A DNA stretch of 64,000 nucleotides from VRUE01 sp963703175. GTDB taxonomy: Bacteria > Actinomycetota > Thermoleophilia > Solirubrobacterales > 70-9. Made by a program: the position numbers and the translations under genes. Under the pieces are notes generated by a model. It worked only from the letters and a program-made list of their open reading frames with translations, did not search any database and was not told the DNA's origin. The stretch spans positions 2,790,001-2,854,000 of the forward strand of contig OY969794.1 of the NCBI GenBank assembly GCA_963703175.1, written 5' to 3'. Below are positions 16,727 through 24,237 of this stretch, one piece after another (position 1 is the stretch's first letter; every line of letters starts with the position of its first letter).

Positions 16727-18347
16727 CGATCAGCTTGCCAGGGTTCATGATTCCTGTGGGGTCGAGTTGCTGCTTCATGGCACGTAGTACGTCGATGCCG
16801 GTGTCGCCAACCTCAGCTTGCATATAAGGGACGTGGTCGCGACCGACGGCGTGGTGGTGGGTGATCGTGCCGCCGGTAGCGACGATCGCCTCCGACGCAG
16901 CGCGCTTTACCTCTCCCCATTGCTCGATCTCCGCACCGCGCCGGGCGCGGGAGATGAAGGTGAAGTAGAGCGAAGCGCCGTCGGCGTAGGCGTGTGAGAG
17001 GTGACAGAAGACCAGTCCAGGCGTTCCCTGGGCGTCGAGCGTCTTGCGGATCGCGCTAGCGACGGCTGCGTGCAGCTCCTCTAGTCGCGACCAGGTGTGC
17101 GAAGTCTCCAGCGTCTCCACCATCGCGCCCATTCCCATCAGCGTGTCGCGCAGATAAGGGCCTTGGTAGCGACCGTGCTCCCAGGAGCGCCCCGCGCTCT
17201 GGCCGAGGTAGGCGGCGCCACCGCGGCGGAGCGCTCGCACCGTAAGGGCACGGCGCCGAGCCACCGACTCCTCCTCACCTTCGAGGCCGACGATTACGAG
17301 GCAGCCGCCCCGCTTGCGACGCAAGCCGAGGTAGCTACCAAAGAGGCTGCCGGTTAGGCCACGCGGACCCGAGAGTGCCAGCGACCCCGCGGTCTCCTCC
17401 TCGTCGGAAACGCGGATCACGTCGGGCAGGCCGGGCCCCTGGGCGAGCGTTCGCACTATCTCGGCACCGGCCTCGAAGCTGTCGGCAATCCATGCCTCAT
17501 AGCGACGCTGGCGCGGTTGTGGCCGGACCCGGACGGTCACGTCGGGGATAACGCCAAAGGTCCCCTCCGAGCCGACGACGAGCTCGCGCAATGAGGGCCC
17601 TGCGGCAGTGTGCGGCGTCTCCAACGTATGCAGCTCGCTGGCTGGGGCGAGCAGGCGGACGGAGCTGACCAGGGCGTCAAAGCGACCGTAGCCGCTTGAG
17701 GCCTGTCCGGCGGAGCGAGTCGCAGCGAAGCCGCCGATCGTGGCGTACTCAAAGGACTGAGGGAAATGACCGAGGACGACTCCCTCCGCGTTGAGCGCGG
17801 TTTCGGCCTCCGGACCTCGCAGGCCAGCACCGAGGCGGGCGGTAAGCGAACGCCGGTCGATATCAACGCCGCGCAGTCGCGCCAGGTCAAGGCTGATGAG
17901 ACGACTGTGCCGGCCGCGCAGCGGCGCCACCCCGCCGACGACGCTGGTCCCGCCGCCGAAGGGGACGACGGCGATGCCTTCCGCGGCGCAGATCTCCAAC
18001 ACGCGTTGCACAATCTCGGCGTCGCCCGGCAGCAGAACAGCGTCGGGAGCGGCCTCCAAGCGACCGCCGCGCAGCCTCGCAAGGTCGGCGTATCCGCAGC
18101 CGGTCGCGTGGCGCAGGCGGTCCTCGGTCGACGCGAAGACGTTCGCTTCGCCAACGGCATCGATCAGGCTCGCCGGCAGTTGCTCTGGTGGGGGCAGTTC
18201 GAAGCGATCGAGCTCCGCCGCCAGTGGCCAGGGCTCCAGCTCGCCGATCCGCTCGCGCAGCACCTCAAGCGCCTCGCCATCCAGCTCGGGGACAACAGCC
18301 GGATCGCCCCACCCCCACCACTTCGAATCCCTCCGTGGCCCGTCCAT
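16710..18347 (-). CDS. FAD-binding oxidase, alkylglycerone-phosphate synthase-like
   Basis: A 545-residue flavoprotein with an FAD_binding_4 domain (VVPFGGGTSVVGGVAPLRG, ATIGGFAATRSAGQASSGYG) and a C-terminal FAD-oxidase domain ending ITHHHAVGRDHVPYM and LDPTGIMNPGKL. The HHAVG segment is typical of alkyl-dihydroxyacetone-phosphate synthase-like enzymes of ether-lipid synthesis; many bacterial relatives have other oxidase roles, so the substrate is open. It overlaps the SRPBCC gene by one base. Its final residues GRSR and stop come from the right arm of repeat A1. Confidence 0.82.
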   Translation of the reverse strand: MDGPRRDSKWWGWGDPAVVPELDGEALEVLRERIGELEPWPLAAELDRFELPPPEQLPASLIDAVGEANVFASTEDRLRHATGCGYADLARLRGGRLEAAPDAVLLPGDAEIVQRVLEICAAEGIAVVPFGGGTSVVGGVAPLRGRHSRLISLDLARLRGVDIDRRSLTARLGAGLRGPEAETALNAEGVVLGHFPQSFEYATIGGFAATRSAGQASSGYGRFDALVSSVRLLAPASELHTLETPHTAAGPSLRELVVGSEGTFGVIPDVTVRVRPQPRQRRYEAWIADSFEAGAEIVRTLAQGPGLPDVIRVSDEEETAGSLALSGPRGLTGSLFGSYLGLRRKRGGCLVIVGLEGEEESVARRRALTVRALRRGGAAYLGQSAGRSWEHGRYQGPYLRDTLMGMGAMVETLETSHTWSRLEELHAAVASAIRKTLDAQGTPGLVFCHLSHAYADGASLYFTFISRARRGAEIEQWGEVKRAASEAIVATGGTITHHHAVGRDHVPYMQAEVGDTGIDVLRAMKQQLDPTGIMNPGKLIEGRSR

Positions 18348-18799
18348 CAGGTCAGGGCCCCTTCGATCCCGTCGAGTGCCTGGTCGAGGATCTTGCCCTG
18401 TCCGCCGCGCATCAACGGCGCGCCGAGGCGGGACATACCGCGCAGTCTTTGCTCGGAGCAGAGGCTGACCTCGGTGCCATCGGCATTCTCCCGCAGTCCG
18501 ATCTCGATCAGCGAGCGTCGCAGGTGCCGCTCAAACGGGCTGCCCTCCAGCTGTTGCTCCCAGACGTAGCGTTCACCTTTGGCCGAGCTGAGACAGCGGT
18601 AGTCGGCGCGGACCCCGCGTCCCTCGGCCGTCTCCAGCACCTTGGTCCACTGGCTGCGCTTACCGTCGGGCTTGCGGTCGACGCTCTCCACGCGGCTCGT
18701 CCGCGGCCACCAGCGCGGCAGGCTGTAGGGGTCAGAGACGAGCTCCCAGACCTCGCCTACGGGAGCCGCGATCGTGCGTCGACGGGTTACGCGCGGCAC
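18347..18799 (-). CDS. SRPBCC (START-like) family protein
   Basis: A 150-residue protein beginning VTRRRTIAAPVGEVWELVSD and PYSLPRWWPR, the first strand and helix of polyketide-cyclase/START-like folds that bind hydrophobic ligands. No catalytic residues can be assigned. It lies between the MerR regulator (10-bp gap) and the FAD oxidase (one-base overlap), so it is probably the fourth gene of the rsiG-like operon. Confidence 0.75.
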   Translation of the reverse strand: MPRVTRRRTIAAPVGEVWELVSDPYSLPRWWPRTSRVESVDRKPDGKRSQWTKVLETAEGRGVRADYRCLSSAKGERYVWEQQLEGSPFERHLRRSLIEIGLRENADGTEVSLCSEQRLRGMSRLGAPLMRGGQGKILDQALDGIEGALT

Positions 18800-18809
18800 C
18801 GATTAACCA

Positions 18810-19556
18810 TCAGTCGCCCGCTAGGCGGCGCAGGTCACGCACTAACAGCAGATGCTTGAGATGGCTGACGGTTGCCGCCAAGCTCTCAAGGCTCTCCAGT
18901 GCCTCCTTGCGTCGCTCCGGGTTGCGCGAGCGCAGCGACGGACCGAGCAGCGCTTCGAGAAGATTGGCCTCGCGGTCGGCAGAGGAGCGGAAGACGCGCA
19001 GATTGCGGGCACCAACCCCCACCCGGGAGAGCTCGTTGGCGGCGCGGACGATCTCTCGATCGGTCTCGTCGTAGACGGTCTTGCCGTCGCGCTTTTCGGG
19101 CTGGACGATGCCGAAGTTCTCCAACTCGGCGATCAACTCGGAGCGGGCACCAGTCTCCTCGATCACCTCCTCCAAAGTCAGGTAAGCACTGGAGGTGTTG
19201 ACGAGAATCGCCCGTCGCACCGCGCCGGCGGCGGGCCGGCGGTCGCCGCTGCTACTTCCGCTGAGGTCGATGTCGCCGCCGGCAGCGAGCTCCTGTCGGA
19301 TCACTCGCAGCGGCAGGAACTCGTCGCGCTGCAGGCGCAGAATCGTGCGTAGCCGCTCGACGTCGGACTGGCTGTAGAGGCGATAGCCGCCCTGCGTGCG
19401 CCGCGGCGTCAGCAGCTTCTGGTCCTCGAGATAGCGGATCTTCGAGATCGAGATGTCATCAAACTCGTTCTGCAGGATCTTGCAGACGGCACCGATCGTC
19501 AGTGCCTTGCGCGGTCGCGAATCGCGCTGCCGAACCTGCTGCTCGGAAACTGCCAT
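18810..19556 (-). CDS. MerR-family regulator, FtsR-like
   Basis: A 248-residue regulator with an N-terminal MerR winged helix (LTIGAVCKILQNEF, KIRYLEDQKLLTPRRTQGGY, RLYSQSDVERLRTILRLQ). It has a second helical region in place of a short metal-binding tail. Location directly after a GarA-like FHA gene matches the garA-Rv1828/ftsR order of mycobacteria and corynebacteria, where the regulator controls division or growth genes. That role is inferred by synteny. An inverted repeat in the operon promoter at 20396-20420 is a candidate binding site. Confidence 0.82.
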   Translation of the reverse strand: MAVSEQQVRQRDSRPRKALTIGAVCKILQNEFDDISISKIRYLEDQKLLTPRRTQGGYRLYSQSDVERLRTILRLQRDEFLPLRVIRQELAAGGDIDLSGSSSGDRRPAAGAVRRAILVNTSSAYLTLEEVIEETGARSELIAELENFGIVQPEKRDGKTVYDETDREIVRAANELSRVGVGARNLRVFRSSADREANLLEALLGPSLRSRNPERRKEALESLESLAATVSHLKHLLLVRDLRRLAGD

Positions 19557-19567
19557 CGTCTCGCTCC

Positions 19568-20041
19568 CTACTTCTCCAGGTAGCTCAGCTTGTACTTGCC
19601 GACTTGGATCTCGTCACCGTCGGCGAGCCGGTGTGACTCGATCCGGCGCCGGTTCACGTAGGTGCCGTTGAGCGAGCCAAGGTCGTCGATATAGAAGCCG
19701 TCCCGGCGCCGCACCAAGAGGGCGTGGTTGCGAGAGACGGTGACATCGTCGAGGAAGACGCCGGCGTCGGGACTGCGGCCGATGCTGACCCGGTCCTCGG
19801 TTACGGTGAAGCTCTCCCCCGCCCGCCCGCCGCCGGTGCGGATCACGAGCGCCGCCCCGCTAGTCTCGAGGACCTGGTCGATGTCGATCGGCTGCATCTC
19901 GCCGGTGTCGTCGACGGTGTAGGTCATCGTCGTCGGCTCATCGGCCTCGTCTTTGGGCCCGCCCAGGTAGGCGCCGCACTTCTGGCAATAGTTGGCTCCC
20001 TCGGGGTTGACGAAGCCGCACTCCGGACAGTGGATCGCCAT
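19568..20041 (-). CDS. zinc-ribbon FHA-domain protein, GarA-like
   Basis: A 157-residue protein with an N-terminal zinc ribbon (C5, C8, C19, C22 in CPECG and CQKCG) and a C-terminal FHA domain (VSIGRSPDAGVFLDDVTVSR followed by NHALL, and GSLNGTYVNRRRI). Between them is EPTTMTY with T37/T38, which resembles the phosphorylated Thr-Thr motif by which GarA is switched by Ser/Thr kinases. GarA proteins control 2-oxoglutarate metabolism. The zinc ribbon is an addition relative to the mycobacterial protein. It is 11 bp upstream of the MerR gene. Confidence 0.85.
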   Translation of the reverse strand: MAIHCPECGFVNPEGANYCQKCGAYLGGPKDEADEPTTMTYTVDDTGEMQPIDIDQVLETSGAALVIRTGGGRAGESFTVTEDRVSIGRSPDAGVFLDDVTVSRNHALLVRRRDGFYIDDLGSLNGTYVNRRRIESHRLADGDEIQVGKYKLSYLEK

Positions 20042-20055
20042 CGATTGCTCCAGCC

Positions 20056-20328
20056 CTAAGCGGCCGTGTCGTCCTCCGGCGCACTCTGCTGCGCCTTGCC
20101 GGCAAGGATGTCGGTCAGCTGCGCGACATCATCGCCGGAAATCAGCGAGTCACCGCTTTCGCGTTTATGCCGCAGCCGGTTGACCAGCTCGGCTCGCAGG
20201 ATGTCGATCTTGCCGTGCAGAACCCGGCGTTTGTAGGAGATCTCATTCTCCTCAGTGGTGAGCTTGTCAATCAGGTCCTTCAGCTCTTCGTCGCTGAGGG
20301 AACCAAGATCGGGAAAGGTGTCCTCCAT
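20056..20328 (-). CDS. RsiG-like coiled-coil protein with a single c-di-GMP-type motif
   Basis: A 90-residue helical protein. Residues 27-42 read E27-x3-S31-x2-R34-x3-H38-x3-D42, which fits the RsiG c-di-GMP-binding pattern E-x3-S-x2-R-x3-Q-x3-D except that His replaces Gln. Streptomyces RsiG has two such helices and holds sigma WhiG when bound to c-di-GMP; deep-branching actinobacteria such as Rubrobacter have one motif per chain and dimerise. The start ATG 20328 follows AAGGAG; an upstream in-frame Met crosses the promoter. It is the first gene of the operon with FHA and MerR. No WhiG gene is in the window. Confidence 0.65.
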   Translation of the reverse strand: MEDTFPDLGSLSDEELKDLIDKLTTEENEISYKRRVLHGKIDILRAELVNRLRHKRESGDSLISGDDVAQLTDILAGKAQQSAPEDDTAA

Positions 20329-20376
20329 CTCGCTCCTTAATTGGGAGGTCGTCGCCTCCGTTGGCCGCTGCAAGGG

Positions 20377-20404
20377 ATTATAGGTCGCCTGGCCCAAGGT
20401 TCAA
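20377..20404 (-). promoter_or_regulatory. sigma-70-type promoter of the rsiG-like/FHA/merR operon
   Basis: On the minus strand TTGAAC (20399-20404) is followed after 16 bp by a perfect TATAAT (20377-20382), about 50 bp before the rsiG-like start. It overlaps the region just after the pgsA stop, so the operon can be transcribed separately from proS-pgsA. Confidence 0.7.
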
Positions 20405-20420
20405 CTGTAGGTTGAAGGTT
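20396..20420 (-). promoter_or_regulatory. inverted repeat over the -35 element, candidate operator
   Basis: TTCAAC and GTTGAA are separated by 5 nt within AACCTTCAAC-N5-GTTGAACCTT, placed over the -35 box. The position is typical of MerR-family operators, and the operon encodes a MerR regulator, so autoregulation is a reasonable guess. The pgsA stop codon lies at its edge. Confidence 0.45.
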
Positions 20421-21072
20421 ATGGAACCTGAGAGGTTCCTTGCGCCTGGCGTTCTCGCACCGTCCGCAAGCCCGTTTGGGCGTAGAGGACCGTGGCGAGT
20501 ATCGCCAGGGCCACGCCGACGATCAGCAGTGCCGCCGGCACCCAGCCGGCGAAGACGAGGGCAAAGAAGATGCCGCCCATTATCGGGAAGACCGATATTC
20601 GCCCTGGCCAATTGACGGAAATCTCGACCCCGTGCCGGAGGCCGTACTGGGCGATCAAGAGCATCGCCAGCTCGCGCACGACCAGCAAGGCCAGCGCCCA
20701 GCGCGGCAGCAGCTCGAAGTGCCAGCAGACGACGGCGCCGGAGAGGATCGTGAGGCGATCGATCAGCGGGTCGAGCATCGCCCCTAGGCGGCTGTACTGG
20801 CCGGTTACCCGGGCAAGGAAGCCGTCGAGATAGTCCCCGGCAGCGATCAGCCAGAAGATCGACGCCGAAGCGACGCTACGGCCGTCGCCCGATTCAAAGG
20901 CGAGGTAGAGGAAGACCGGCAGCCCGGCCAGGCGCAGGTAGCCGACTAGGTTGGGCAGCGTCCAGGGATTAAGCGGTTCGCCCTCGCGCGTCTGTCGTGG
21001 CGGCGGGCCACTGCGGTCGAGCCCGAAGAGCCGGCGGATGCGCCCGCGCCCGAAGGGGGCTGCGTCAGACAT
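20419..21072 (-). CDS. pgsA: CDP-alcohol phosphatidyltransferase (phosphatidylglycerophosphate synthase type)
   Basis: A 217-residue membrane enzyme. The signature D-G-x2-A-R-x8-G-x3-D-x3-D is present as DYLDGFLARVTGQYSRLGAM followed by LDPLID. It transfers a phosphatidyl group from CDP-diacylglycerol to an alcohol such as glycerol 3-phosphate; the exact acceptor is uncertain. The start ATG at 21072 overlaps the proS stop by 8 bp (ATGTCTGA), which indicates translational coupling. Proximity to a GarA-FtsR pair matches actinobacterial gene order. Confidence 0.85.
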   Translation of the reverse strand: MSDAAPFGRGRIRRLFGLDRSGPPPRQTREGEPLNPWTLPNLVGYLRLAGLPVFLYLAFESGDGRSVASASIFWLIAAGDYLDGFLARVTGQYSRLGAMLDPLIDRLTILSGAVVCWHFELLPRWALALLVVRELAMLLIAQYGLRHGVEISVNWPGRISVFPIMGGIFFALVFAGWVPAALLIVGVALAILATVLYAQTGLRTVRERQAQGTSQVP

Positions 21073-22771
21073 CCTCGCCTTGTAGCAGGGCGAGGGCGCG
21101 CTCGCCGGCTTCATCGACCGGCAGCTCGTGTTCGGCGCCACTGGCCCGTTGGCTTGCCTCAACCACACCATTAGCGAGTCCGCGCCGTCCGACCACCACC
21201 CGTAACGGGCAGCCAAGCAGCTCGGCGTCGGTCAGCTTCTCGCCCGGCCCGGCATCACGGTCGTCGTAGAGCACCTCCGCCCCGCCTTTGCGCAAGGAGT
21301 CATAGAGGCTGTCGGCCGCCTCGCGCTCGGGCTCGCCGGCCTTGGCCAGAGAGACGAGCTGAACCTGCCAGGGAGCCAGGGCGGCGGGCCAGACGATGCC
21401 GCGCTCGTCCGCCCCTTGCTCGATCGCCGCGGCGACGATCCGCGCCGGGCCAATCCCGTATGAGCCCATCACGATCGGTCGCTCGACCCCACTCTCGTCG
21501 AGGTAGCTCGCGCCCAGCGGCTCCGAGTAACGGGTGCCCAACTTGAAGATGTTGCCGACCTCGATCGCCGGCTCGATCTCGATTGTGCCCCCGCCGGGCG
21601 CGGTGTCGCCGGCCTCGACCGTGCGCACATCGACCTCGTCGAAGCGGAAGTCCCGGCCAGGCAGGACACCCCGTAGATGCATGTCGAGCTCATTCGCACC
21701 GGTGACGAAGGAGTCGCCCTGAATCGCGGCGTCCTTGAGCACGGGGACATCGACGCCAACCGGCCCAAGGTAACCATGCGGTCCCAACTCTGCCTCGATC
21801 TCCTCGACGCTCGCTTGCCTGAAGCCTGCGCCGAGCGCATTTCGAAGCTTGATCTCGTTGAGGCGATCGTTGCCGCGAAGGAGGACCAGGATCATGCCCC
21901 GGTCGTTGACCACGACCGGCATCGCCTTGATCAGGGCGCCTGCCGGGAGCCCCAGCCTTCCCGAGACCATGTCGATCGTCGTGTCGCCGGGAGTCGAGAC
22001 CTGCTCGGGGGCGTCGAGAGGCGACGGCAGCTCTACCGACGGAGGCTCGGCCGAGGCGATCTCGATGTTGGCTGCGTAGCCGGGGGCAAGGGCAACCTCG
22101 TTCTCCCCCGCCGAGCAGGGCGCCATGTACTCGTGGGCGCCGGAGCCGCCCATCATGCCGACGTCGGACTCGACCCGGTACCAGCGCAGCCCGCAGCGGT
22201 CAAAGATCCGCTCGTAGGCGCCGCTCTGCAGCTCGTAGGAGCGCGTCAGCCCCTCCTCGTCGCGGTCGAAGGAGTAGGCGTCCTTCATCGTGAACTCGCG
22301 CGTGCGCAGGACGCCGGCGCGGGGCCGCGCCTCGTCGCGCTCCTTGGTCTGGATGTGGAACAGCATCAGCGGCAGGTCTCGGTAAGAGCGGACCTCGCGG
22401 GCGACGTGGTAGGTGACGCACTCCTCGTGGGTCAGCGCCAGGACCATCTCCGCGCCCTTACGGTCCTCGAGCTTGAACAACTCGTCGATCGCGTACCGCC
22501 CCGTCTTCTTCCAAGCCTCCGCGGGCTGCAGCACGGGCATCAGCATCTCCTGGCAGCCGATCGACTCCATCTCCTCGCGCAGGATCGCTTCGACCTTGCT
22601 CACGACCCGCCGCCCAGCAGGCAGATAGGTCCAAAGCCCCGCGCCAAGCTGCCGAATGAGCCCGGCCCTCACCATCAGCTTGTGCGAAACAGCCTCCGCA
22701 TCCGACGGGGGATCCTTCAGCGTGGGAATAAAGCTCTGGCTCAGACGCGTCACTGCAGGAAACCTATCCAC
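21065..22771 (-). CDS. proS: prolyl-tRNA synthetase
   Basis: A 568-residue bacterial-type ProRS. It contains class II motif 1 (GLWTYLPAGRRVVSKVEAIL), motif 2 (RDEARPRAGVLRTREFTMKD), an inserted editing domain in the middle (residues about 225-400), and motif 3 (VMGSYGIGPARIVAAAIEQ), then an anticodon-binding domain. It charges tRNA-Pro and edits misacylated alanine. It is the first gene of a proS-pgsA pair; the palindromic element B1 lies in its upstream region. Confidence 0.95.
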   Translation of the reverse strand: MDRFPAVTRLSQSFIPTLKDPPSDAEAVSHKLMVRAGLIRQLGAGLWTYLPAGRRVVSKVEAILREEMESIGCQEMLMPVLQPAEAWKKTGRYAIDELFKLEDRKGAEMVLALTHEECVTYHVAREVRSYRDLPLMLFHIQTKERDEARPRAGVLRTREFTMKDAYSFDRDEEGLTRSYELQSGAYERIFDRCGLRWYRVESDVGMMGGSGAHEYMAPCSAGENEVALAPGYAANIEIASAEPPSVELPSPLDAPEQVSTPGDTTIDMVSGRLGLPAGALIKAMPVVVNDRGMILVLLRGNDRLNEIKLRNALGAGFRQASVEEIEAELGPHGYLGPVGVDVPVLKDAAIQGDSFVTGANELDMHLRGVLPGRDFRFDEVDVRTVEAGDTAPGGGTIEIEPAIEVGNIFKLGTRYSEPLGASYLDESGVERPIVMGSYGIGPARIVAAAIEQGADERGIVWPAALAPWQVQLVSLAKAGEPEREAADSLYDSLRKGGAEVLYDDRDAGPGEKLTDAELLGCPLRVVVGRRGLANGVVEASQRASGAEHELPVDEAGERALALLQGEDV

Positions 22772-22824
22772 TAGTAAGGCGGATGGCGGTCGACAGGACG
22801 TTTACCCAGGAAGAAGGCCTCAGC

Positions 22825-22914
22825 GGGCGGGTCCTGTCACGGCAGGGGACCCACCACCCCTTCCGGTAGCTAAAGCTTCCTCAGGGGTGGTCCCCCCTGC
22901 CGTGCCACCCGCCC
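22825..22914. repeat. palindromic element B1 between ispG and proS
   Basis: A 90-bp imperfect palindrome. Its 86-bp core (22827-22912) aligns without gaps to the reverse strand of 35727-35812 inside rpsB, with 74/86 identities by manual count. Stems pair GGCAGGGG with CCCCTGCC-type sequence and ACCACCCC with GGGGTGGT, around an almost invariant loop containing GGTAGCTAAAGCTTCCTC. It starts 8 bp after the ispG stop and ends about 50 bp before the proS start. Confidence 0.85.
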
Positions 22915-22922
22915 GAGGAGAG

Positions 22923-24176
22923 CTATGCGCGAGTGAACCTGCGTCCGGCCGTCGGGGAAGCTTGCTCGTCGAGGAGCACGCGATCGGACTCGCCCTTTTC
23001 GACTGCTTCCTTCTCCATCTGGGCGATCTTCTCCGGGGTGAGTTCGCCGGCGCTTTCCTGCTCGATGCGAGCAACCCACTCGGCGCCCTCCCGTGACTCG
23101 TTCTCGTCGAACTCGACCTTGCCGCGGTCGAGAGACTTGTCGATCTCCTCAAAGAGAGTGTCGACCAATTGAGCTTGCGGCACCTTGCGCAAGGGTTTGC
23201 CTCCAGCGAAAATCAGACCCTCGTTCTTTGCTCCGGCGATGCCGAAGTCCGCGTGTGAGGCCTCGCCGATGCCGTTTACGGCGCAGCCCAGCACGGCGAC
23301 CTCGACCGGCTCGGCGTAGCTTTCCAGGCGCTGCTCGATTTCGGCGACGACCGAGTCCATGTCGAACTGGAGGCGACCGCAGGTCGGACAGGCGATCAGC
23401 ACGGGGCCGCGCTCGCGCAGCTGCAGCGCCTTGAGGATCTCCCAGGCGACTTTGACCTCCTCCTCGGCGTGGAAGGTCGAGAGGCTGATCCGGATCGTGT
23501 CGCCGATCCCGTCGGCGAGCAGCGTCCCCAGCCCGACCGAGGATTTCAGCGCGCCGGACCATTTGGTCCCGGCCTCGGTGATCCCCAGGTGCAGCGGGTA
23601 GGGGATCTTCTCCGAGAGCAGCCGGTTGGCAGCGATCGTATTGGGCACGTTGGTCGACTTGATCGAGACCTTGAAGTCTTCGAAGTTGAGGCCCTCCATC
23701 AGCTCGACGAACTCGATCGCGGCGGCGACCAGGGCCTCGACCGGCGCCTCGCGCTCGAGCTCGTGCAGGTGCTTGGGCAGCGAGCCCGAGTTGACCCCGA
23801 TTCGCATCGGCACTCCCGCGGCGGTTGCCTTCACCGCCACCTCGGCGACTTTGTCGCGACCGCCGATATTGCCGGGATTGAGGCGGATGCAGTGGGCGCC
23901 GGCGTCGATCGCCTTCAAGGCCAACGTGTGGTTGAAGTGGATGTCGGCGATGACCGGGATCGGCGATTCTTTGACGATCGTCTTCAGCGCCTCGACGTCG
24001 TCGTCGCGCGGGACCGCCACTCGGACAATGTCCGCCCCGGCGTCGGCGACCTTGCGGATTTGCTCCATCGTCGCCGCCAGGTTGGCGGTCTCGGTCTTGG
24101 TCATCGTCTGCACGGCGACCGGAGCACCGCCGCCGATCGGCACCCCGCCAACGAATATCTGCCGCTTGGAAGCCAT
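22923..24176 (-). CDS. ispG: 4-hydroxy-3-methylbut-2-en-1-yl diphosphate synthase
   Basis: A 417-residue GcpE protein. The TIM-barrel half starts RQIFVGGVPIGGGAPVAVQT, and the iron-sulfur half has CPTCGR and VLGCAVNGIGEASHAD, providing the three cluster cysteines. It performs the penultimate step of the MEP isoprenoid pathway; dxr and uppS are also in this window. The start ATG at 24176 matches the family N-terminus; a longer frame upstream is not homologous-looking. The C-terminal tail of about 40 charged residues is longer than usual. Confidence 0.93.
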   Translation of the reverse strand: MASKRQIFVGGVPIGGGAPVAVQTMTKTETANLAATMEQIRKVADAGADIVRVAVPRDDDVEALKTIVKESPIPVIADIHFNHTLALKAIDAGAHCIRLNPGNIGGRDKVAEVAVKATAAGVPMRIGVNSGSLPKHLHELEREAPVEALVAAAIEFVELMEGLNFEDFKVSIKSTNVPNTIAANRLLSEKIPYPLHLGITEAGTKWSGALKSSVGLGTLLADGIGDTIRISLSTFHAEEEVKVAWEILKALQLRERGPVLIACPTCGRLQFDMDSVVAEIEQRLESYAEPVEVAVLGCAVNGIGEASHADFGIAGAKNEGLIFAGGKPLRKVPQAQLVDTLFEEIDKSLDRGKVEFDENESREGAEWVARIEQESAGELTPEKIAQMEKEAVEKGESDRVLLDEQASPTAGRRFTRA

Positions 24177-24237
24177 ATGCGGAGCGTAGCGGGAAGGCTC
24201 TCCTACTCGGTTTGAACCTGACCCGCTGTGGCTCCGT

